From an uncultured Clostridia bacterium (lineage in GTDB: Bacteria > Bacillota > Clostridia > Oscillospirales > CAG-272), in assembly GCA_904502055.1 (NCBI GenBank), contig CAJGDZ010000013.1, positions 1 to 19,706 of the forward strand: a DNA stretch of 19,706 nt, read 5' to 3'. A program made the position numbers and the translations under genes. Under the pieces are notes generated by a model, which was not told where the DNA came from, did no database searches, and was given only the letters and a program-made list of their open reading frames with translations. Below, piece by piece: positions 16,901 through 19,706 of this stretch (within the stretch, counting starts at the first letter, position 1; every line of letters starts with the position of its first letter).

Positions 16901-19305
16901 GAGGCAGACTCGCCATTCTCGTACCATCTGCCTTTGTTGTTGTAGATCTTGGCATCACCCGAAAGATAGATCTGTACATCATAGATCGAGCTGATCGCAC
17001 CGTCAACAAAGGTGCTCGCGGTCGCCGGTCCGGCATTCGTACGGCTCGCCGTATTTTCCGTGATCTCTCCTCCGCTCATTCGGAAAACACAGTTTCCGCC
17101 ATTCATATAGATAGCCGAGCCGTGAGAATTGGCGTTTACGACTGTCGCATTGCCCTTGATCAGGCCACCGTTCATCGTAAAGATGGCACCCGAATTCAAT
17201 TGAGCCACCGCACCCTTTAGAGCGACACAGCCCGTGATCTCCACGCCGACATTCATCACGATATTACCCGCCGTAGCATTGATCATACCGCCGTTTTTGC
17301 TTGACCAGGAGTTCTGAACGGTCGTGCCCTTATCCAAAACAAGAGTCGCGTCTGCCGAGGTCATCGAGAACATCGCACCGTCTACCGCCGCAGAGATCGA
17401 CTGACCGTCCAGCGTAATGTCCGCAAAGGTCAGATATGCACTGCCGCTCACGGTAAACACCGACTTGGCAAAGTTACTGCCTCGTTTGATCGAATAGGGG
17501 GCCTCGCCGCCAAACGCGTTAAACTCAGCGGGAAGACTGCGAACGGTAACCTTGGAGGTCACCGTATAGGTGGGTGCCTCTGCTACCGTTACGTCGCGGA
17601 AGATCTCAACGATCTTGGTCTCTCCGCTTACGTCACTCATGGCCTTCGCAAAGGAAGCATACGTCCAGCTTACACCGTCGTCAAACGAGTAACGGGTATT
17701 CACCGTCTCATCGGTCGGGAGTGCCATCAGCGCGCCGCAGTTTTCGCAAATCTTGGGTGCGGCTGCCGTAGCCTCGTCCTCCGAAACGTGAACACAAGTA
17801 AAGTAATCCACCGTGTAGGTAATAACCTCGGCATCCTTACCCGCATAGGTATAAAGCTCATAGGTCTTTGAATCCACCTCTTCGCTGTAGGTATAAGCAC
17901 CAACCTTTTCGGTGGTCACCACAGGCTTCTCGCAAACGATAGTATCCGAGATGGTAAAGTTATGACCATTCAAAATCACCTTTACCTGATCGCCCACCTT
18001 CACGGGCAGCACGATATCCGACGCGTCTGCCAAAAGCCTGATGGGAGCATTGCCCCCCACAGCCGCATAGGCATCCGCAAACGAGGCGTAACGGGTGATC
18101 TTGCCGTTATAGTCGACCTCTGCTGCCGCAGATATCCAGCCGAGACAGCCATCACTCTTCACAACCGCCATGTTGTTACGGTTCGCATCGATATGTCCGG
18201 GAATCACCGTTCCTTCCGTCCAGCCTTCGCCTGCCGTGGCAATTTTGTCGGCCGTTTTTGGAGATGCAATGTGTTGATTCGAAGCAAAGCTAAACGAGCC
18301 CTCAAAATCGGAGGCAACCGTCAAGTTTTTTTCCGAATGGTGATTGAGCGTATAAACAAGATCCGCACCAAGGACGGGAGCCGCACTTAAGGCGGTTCCA
18401 TCCCAGAAATACCCCCTGTTGTTACGAACAATCGCTTTGCCCGAGATGGTTATTTGGTTGAGGTGGCTTACATTCACCAAGCCCGAGATCGCACCGTCAA
18501 GAAAGGTATTAGCCTGGTGGGAGTCTCCGCCTTTGTCTCTATTTGAGATGTTTTCGGTGATCAGACCGCCTGCCATATTGAAGGTGGCATAACCGCGCAG
18601 ATACACCGCCGGTCCGCTTCCGAATCCGGAGTTACACTCACAGCCCTTGATCAAGCCGCCATTCATATTAAACACAACATTGGCACTGGTATTTACCTGG
18701 TGGCCCAAATAGATTCCGCCGCCTTGATTACCCTTGCAATTCAAAATGGCACTGCCGGCATTCATCTCCACCGTTCCTGCGGACGCGTAGATCGCGCCGC
18801 CATTCTTCGATGTGGAACCCGAATTCTGAATGGTGGCTCCGGCATTCAAAACCACCTTATCCTTCGCGCCGGTCAACAAAACCGCACCACCGTCCACACC
18901 GGGATTCATATTTTTGTATCCGTCAATCGTAATGTTCTTAAAGATCAACGTGGCACCGTCGGTACCGCCGTTTACCGTGAACATCGACGCGTTCGTGAGT
19001 GAGGAAGCTCTGGTAAGGGTATAAATGCTATCACCCTTGCTCTGCACAGTGAGCGTTCCGCCTGTAAGCGTCACCTTCGTCGTAAGCGTAACGTCCTTTT
19101 GCAGCTCGATGGTTGCCGTTTTTCCGTCTGCAGCCGCCATCGCGTCTACAAAAGTAGCCTCTTGCCATTCTTCGCCACTGATCTGGTAGCGCACCTCTGC
19201 CACGTCAGCCGCAAAAGATGCGACAACCAGCGTACCAAGCAGCAAAATTGCGCTCAGCGCCACCAGCGCCGTACGAAGAATGGAACGTCTCGTCGTTTTC
19301 TTCAT
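10969..19305 (-). CDS. Giant secreted beta-helix repeat protein with degenerate CE2/SGNH esterase-like module
   Basis: This 2778-residue protein has no internal stop. Domains in order: a Sec signal peptide (1-33; KKTTRR, hydrophobic core, cleavage after SFA); four right-handed beta-helix units in two super-repeats (34-885 and 886-1847), rich in GGAIY, MNGGLIKG, ITxN and TIQNS turns; two short C-x-H-x13-C-x2-C bridges; a duplicated beta-sandwich plus helix domain (1848-2149; ends LTYCASAQTYLGYNTD and YNYGVAARVW); a jelly-roll plus SGNH module resembling carbohydrate esterase family 2 (2150-2390); and an unrecognised C-terminal domain (2391-2778) with GGFHGDE. There is no LPXTG, SLH, dockerin or C-terminal membrane anchor, so it is secreted or held non-covalently. 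ATG 19303-19305 has GAGAGGAAA upstream. The gene is monocistronic. Adhesion or polysaccharide binding is likely by architecture; catalysis is doubtful because the esterase motifs are altered. Confidence 0.88.
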   Translation of the reverse strand: MKKTTRRSILRTALVALSAILLLGTLVVASFAADVAEVRYQISGEEWQEATFVDAMAAADGKTATIELQKDVTLTTKVTLTGGTLTVQSKGDSIYTLTRASSLTNASMFTVNGGTDGATLIFKNITIDGYKNMNPGVDGGAVLLTGAKDKVVLNAGATIQNSGSTSKNGGAIYASAGTVEMNAGSAILNCKGNQGGGIYLGHQVNTSANVVFNMNGGLIKGCECNSGFGSGPAVYLRGYATFNMAGGLITENISNRDKGGDSHQANTFLDGAISGLVNVSHLNQITISGKAIVRNNRGYFWDGTALSAAPVLGADLVYTLNHHSEKNLTVASDFEGSFSFASNQHIASPKTADKIATAGEGWTEGTVIPGHIDANRNNMAVVKSDGCLGWISAAAEVDYNGKITRYASFADAYAAVGGNAPIRLLADASDIVLPVKVGDQVKVILNGHNFTISDTIVCEKPVVTTEKVGAYTYSEEVDSKTYELYTYAGKDAEVITYTVDYFTCVHVSEDEATAAAPKICENCGALMALPTDETVNTRYSFDDGVSWTYASFAKAMSDVSGETKIVEIFRDVTVAEAPTYTVTSKVTVRSLPAEFNAFGGEAPYSIKRGSNFAKSVFTVSGSAYLTFADITLDGQSISAAVDGAMFSMTSADATLVLDKGTTVQNSWSSKNGGMINATAGNIVMNVGVEITGCVALKGAVAQLNSGAIFTMNGGLIKGNATVVNANSHGSAIYMNGGNCVFRMSGGEITENTASRTNAGPATASTFVDGAISSIYDVQIYLSGDAKIYNNKGRWYENGESASVATVGADIVPWGNYKGRMLITIEEGFSGYVGISNSESASIASVPKSYADGTVIEGIFDCNNKYNVAKVTSSGKLSWAPAVAEVFTADGSSKIFGTLADALTAASEADKATVTLLQDVTLTAGTAITGGDVTIQSKDGETYTVYRGSAFTASCFTLSGGAKVTFKNITLDGQRDKYDTGSVHGAMICLGTIAETVTEGGKTIGKSNDLLILESGTTIRNCHGNKGGAICARVGTVEMRAGSRIENCKAGKGAGIFLGNREAPYSSATLNMSGGVITGCRVEGGSSSGSAICLDGFSYMNMSGGLVTDNYSGRTQLLNSGTYGTNAALDGAVVILGSGTAKNYVTFSGTAIVRGNYGYRYNGTELVRTYVLGADIVFSPMDNYPDILTVKEDFAGSISYCCPLWGTEDASMSQAVATVVGYDYGVVIPGFVDGNTPRVAQVMSDEYKNGWQTAVAEVDYNGIVTRYTSLEAAYAAVGDKAPIKLLKDVSGAELLKARGESVKLILNKHAFSFADHIVCGEPTVATEKVGAFTYESYTAEGVDAEVTIYTATQIICVHSSENAATEDTPEICDKCGRITAFPTNVAVDTRYSTDGGESWRYASFVDAMRDVEEQNNAIVEIFRDVTVAVIPTYKVATKITVRSLPIVLNEVEDKEIYTVERGSAFEAPIFTVDGGELTLESITIEGNGDTYQLTANGAVVQLTATTDKVILKNGTTIQNSYTTGHGGAIYSARGQIEMYDGAKILGCTATKGGAIYLGVGENTNVTERVAIFTMHGGLIKDCSAVSSGGFACGGGINLEGKATFIMKSGLITGCSSNRFGNQAKHADGEFVDGAVTIVRGGSVTVELSGDATIRGNKGYRVSKVGETVSRAWDTGADIVFTVSNVSSKSLIVKGDFCGSVGVSFSGASSANRDTDIAVGTEWKADAYIHGLFDSHLNRVAQVSSTGVIEWAAAEAEMDIDGKITRYATLDEAYTLFGSETPIKLISNATITFPNIGDTAKIIENGYSLTVKSEGSYEKSEGEQITIGAFTYKEYEFEGETVTVVTYTTFEGGSISSVALSAGTDLSLYFYSNMGSKFADSILRVTRAGNTVELSATYVDALGLYCYTYSDIAPQCAGDPISVELVNGDAILFTFEGYSILSYCQQVLAMDAESLGFEKEKCEELKTLLRDLLTYCASAQTYLGYNTDALVNKGIKGSSFALPAYTPKKAIAHNTVEGVTFTEANVNFDNINRLFFEFTTTDPSNTRIELGNKTLTEFTPVEGKANTYRVYTDGLYATQFDVVFTAKLYFGDTLVQTVKYSVGAYAHSLVTAEAGEYTEAAINLAKATYNYGVAARVWTDTYKALTNTAAALSGANTLGGATFNNGALVMDQPASGIEFAFRGKGDVVLNLTAEEAARIEVMVDGQVLPHFLVSAGTADYTVKTGLADGKHTVRIVQENGAVTLNSANVKGYFTAPEAQTKDLFIEFVGSDALLGRNIFLNYSEVEDDATDAYAVLAARELGAKYLISATDKKFAATANTPDLVVIEYQNGADYAKLLSDIRTAYGADVKILFVGVMDTIASMDEDFCNLTKDVSGVEGYPSAGGAAIQGAELAKYIRENSGFFTEEEIAKAKKDIIVEVDAADKTSGYNTFHVYIRTSDPLGNYYIRYNFVHQYDLVRNNFAGSKCTNISNFRIIGADLVEVTGFNGTKATYQTKATVLGDGEISAALKTMSDKSGIGADPPKEPSYGSANDFTGGFHGDEWILGVDGTNGHLDYENWIPAIALLADGKEIDIVGAEAQLILCNTLTFDQATTMYEWGTSLENEESDLAKRGTPLVIHTQHFTITRESGIHNRQGFEWLKNINIDTSSNYLLMFTMIRYKDGINVCTDTEVFNVNGVSNGSFTHYGPDKLSGMLHNATNRFARYDGDLGVFSYARYDLCHVGEFETNDATLVDIWVSPREDDNKLYVRFKSRTNNDKVVAGEYWTLDVAYGIDYVNPNN
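10972..12135 (-). other. Unrecognised C-terminal domain of the giant protein (residues 2391-2778)
   Basis: About 388 residues follow the esterase-like module. The segment is rich in aromatic and beta-type strands: YNTFHVYIRTSD, YYIRYNFVHQYDLVRNN, then NDFTGGFHGDEWILGVDG (H2537 within GGFHGDE), LIHTQHFTI-like strands near 2600-2620, FNVNGVSNGSFTHYG, and a final strand pair ending YWTLDVAYGIDYV. Clustered H, D, E, Y and W residues would suit a polysaccharide lyase-like or carbohydrate-binding fold, but I cannot assign a family. Confidence 0.5.
12136..12858 (-). other. CE2-like jelly-roll plus SGNH domain with altered catalytic motifs (residues 2150-2390)
   Basis: Residues 2150-2258 look like the N-terminal jelly roll of CE2 esterases (GIEFAFRGKGDV, IEVMVDG, GLADGKHTVRIV). 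Residues 2259-2390 follow the SGNH order: LFIEFVGSD where the nucleophile motif GDS is expected (G2267, S2268, D2269), DAYAVLAARELGAKY, PDLVVIEYQNGAD (N2328), VKILFVGVMD, and GVEGYPSAGG where DGHPSxxGH is expected (E2376, Y2378). Nucleophile motif and catalytic histidine are both changed, so the fold is probably kept without esterase activity. Confidence 0.6.
12859..13764 (-). repeat. Duplicated beta-sandwich plus helix domain (residues 1848-2149)
   Basis: Two related halves are visible. The first (about 1848-1990) has LSLYFYSN, a YCYTYSDIAPQ strand region, GYSILSYCQQVL and a helix ending LLTYCASAQTYLGYNTD. The second (about 2003-2130) has LFFEFTTTD, YRVYTDGLYATQFDVVF, YSVGAYAHSLV and a helix ending ATYNYGVAARVW. 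The paired order of strand block, Y-S-[IV]-x2-Y helix and Y-[GC]-x-[AS]-A helix argues for internal duplication. Similar segments are frequent in clostridial surface proteins as spacer domains; I know no function for them. Confidence 0.55.
13765..16650 (-). repeat. Beta-helix super-repeat 2 (units A3, bridge 2, A4, bridge 3; residues 886-1847)
   Basis: Unit A3 (886-1257) matches A1. Bridge 2 (1258-1382) starts DYNGIVTRYTSLEAAYAAVG and ends C1355-x-H1357 and C1371-x2-C1374, with identical spacing to bridge 1. Unit A4 (1383 to about 1755) has the RYSTDGGESWRYASF header of A2. Bridge 3 (1756-1847) keeps the DIDGKITRYATLDEAY start but lacks the Cys motif. Similarity extends to DNA: 17530-17613 and 14973-15057 are about 80% identical by eye. 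Confidence 0.75.
16651..19206 (-). repeat. Beta-helix super-repeat 1 (units A1, bridge 1, A2; residues 34-885)
   Basis: Unit A1 (residues 34-397) is a beta-helix made of short turns ending in GGA/GGL-type motifs. Bridge 1 (398-531) starts DYNGKITRYASFADAYAAVG and ends with C504-x-H506 and C520-x2-C523. Unit A2 (532-885) starts with a RYSFDDGVSWTYASF header and repeats the same helix core, ending FDCNNKYNVAKV. The same order and headers recur in residues 886-1847. Confidence 0.75.
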
Positions 19306-19353
19306 AATGTTTCCTCTCTTTCTTTTTGAAAAAATTGAGTGAAATATATATAA

Positions 19354-19382
19354 ATTATATCACAATCAAAAAACATTTTCTA
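19354..19382 (-). promoter_or_regulatory. Proximal promoter of the giant surface-protein gene
   Basis: On the minus strand a perfect TATAAT (19354-19359) carries an extended -10 TG (reads TGATATAAT, 19354-19362). A weak -35, TAGAAA, sits 17 bases upstream (19377-19382). It gives a leader of about 40 bases before ATG 19303-19305 with its GAGAGG site. Confidence 0.55.
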
Positions 19383-19619
19383 TGGCACATACACGCCTTT
19401 TGATTGCAAATTTATACCTATTATGTATCTTACCAAAAACTGTCAACTCTCGCAAGTGAGATTTTTATTTTTTTACTCCGTTTTTTAGCACGAAATAGCT
19501 ATACATAATATATTATAAAATACGCCAAAGAAAAAGTAAATGGGAAAACAGTCACAAAAACTTAGAAAAAAGGCATTCCCTTTTCCAAGCTCCCCACACG
19601 TCAACCTCTTTGAGATTTT

Positions 19620-19648
19620 ATTTTATCATTTTGACCGTTAAAAGTCAA
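19620..19648 (-). promoter_or_regulatory. Distal leftward promoter with inverted repeat
   Basis: On the minus strand, TTGACT (19643-19648) is followed after 17 bases by TAAAAT (19620-19625) with an extended TG (TGATAAAAT). The -35 lies in an inverted repeat TTGAC-N8-GTCAA (19631-19648). The 10-mer GTCAACCTCT also occurs twice, at 19600-19609 and 19644-19653, flanking the -10. Transcription from here would give the giant gene a leader of about 300 bases. Confidence 0.5.
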
Positions 19649-19706
19649 CCTCTGTCCTTTTTTGGTTGGCTTTTGTCTGTTTTTGGTAATTTTTTGTCCA
19701 AATACA

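Larger units (their letters stand above)
19306..19706. other. AT-rich gene-free region upstream of the giant gene
   Basis: No coding sequence of credible length is seen on either strand. The region is far richer in A and T than its neighbours. It holds the proximal promoter, an isolated TTGACA (19441-19446, minus strand; CATAAT only 15 bases on), and a distal promoter at 19620-19648. Short weak hairpins are visible (for example AAAAGG/CCTTTT at 19568-19584), but nothing I can call a riboswitch. Confidence 0.6.

Noticed and set aside
13765..19206. CRISPR array or mobile-element repeats
   Set aside because: The repeats are long, diverged, in-frame protein modules without regular short repeats and spacers, and there is no transposase or terminal inverted repeat.
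19306..19620. Riboswitch in the long leader of the giant gene
   Set aside because: Only short, weak hairpins are visible, with no conserved core I recognise. It stays unsupported without covariation.

Overview
The window looks like a chromosomal segment of an anaerobic, low-to-mid GC Firmicute, most likely an uncultured gut or rumen member of class Clostridia. The reasons are consensus TTGACA-N17-TATAAT promoters, AGGAGG-type ribosome binding sites, AT-rich intergenic regions between GC-richer genes, a DUF5058 membrane protein, and a giant secreted beta-helix protein of the kind common in such genomes. No tRNA, rRNA, CRISPR array, insertion sequence or phage gene is visible. Genus-level placement is not possible from sequence reading alone.

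Region 1 (1-6750) is a 2-oxoacid dehydrogenase locus. Read leftward it holds a DeoR-type repressor (4839-5588), E2 with one lipoyl domain (3486-4748), E3 dihydrolipoamide dehydrogenase (2106-3473) and a fused alpha/beta E1 that runs off the left edge (1-2066). A lipoate-protein ligase (5723-6703) is transcribed divergently and would supply the lipoyl group that E2 needs. Pyruvate is the likeliest substrate but this is not proven. A nearly identical 19-bp tandem direct repeat lies in the E2 promoter and at the start of the deoR transcript, so the local repressor probably controls both the complex and itself.

Region 2 (6745-10950) is a peptidase and transport locus. A leftward operon encodes a DUF5058 membrane protein, a second small membrane protein (ATGA overlap) and a membrane-anchored M20 metallopeptidase. 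A second, soluble M20 metallopeptidase diverges from it. Strong promoters sit back to back in the 146-bp gap, and bidirectional hairpin terminators close both outer ends.

Region 3 (10969-19305, leftward) is a single gene for a 2778-residue secreted protein: a signal peptide, four beta-helix units arranged as two large tandem super-repeats, a duplicated beta-sandwich/helix domain, a carbohydrate-esterase-like (CE2/SGNH) module whose catalytic motifs look destroyed, and a large C-terminal domain I do not recognise. Upstream (19306-19706) is about 400 bp of AT-rich, gene-free DNA with two or three plausible leftward promoters.

The most unusual items are the shared repressor operator, the apparently dead esterase module, the unrecognised C-terminal domain, and the two-membrane-protein plus M20 operon.
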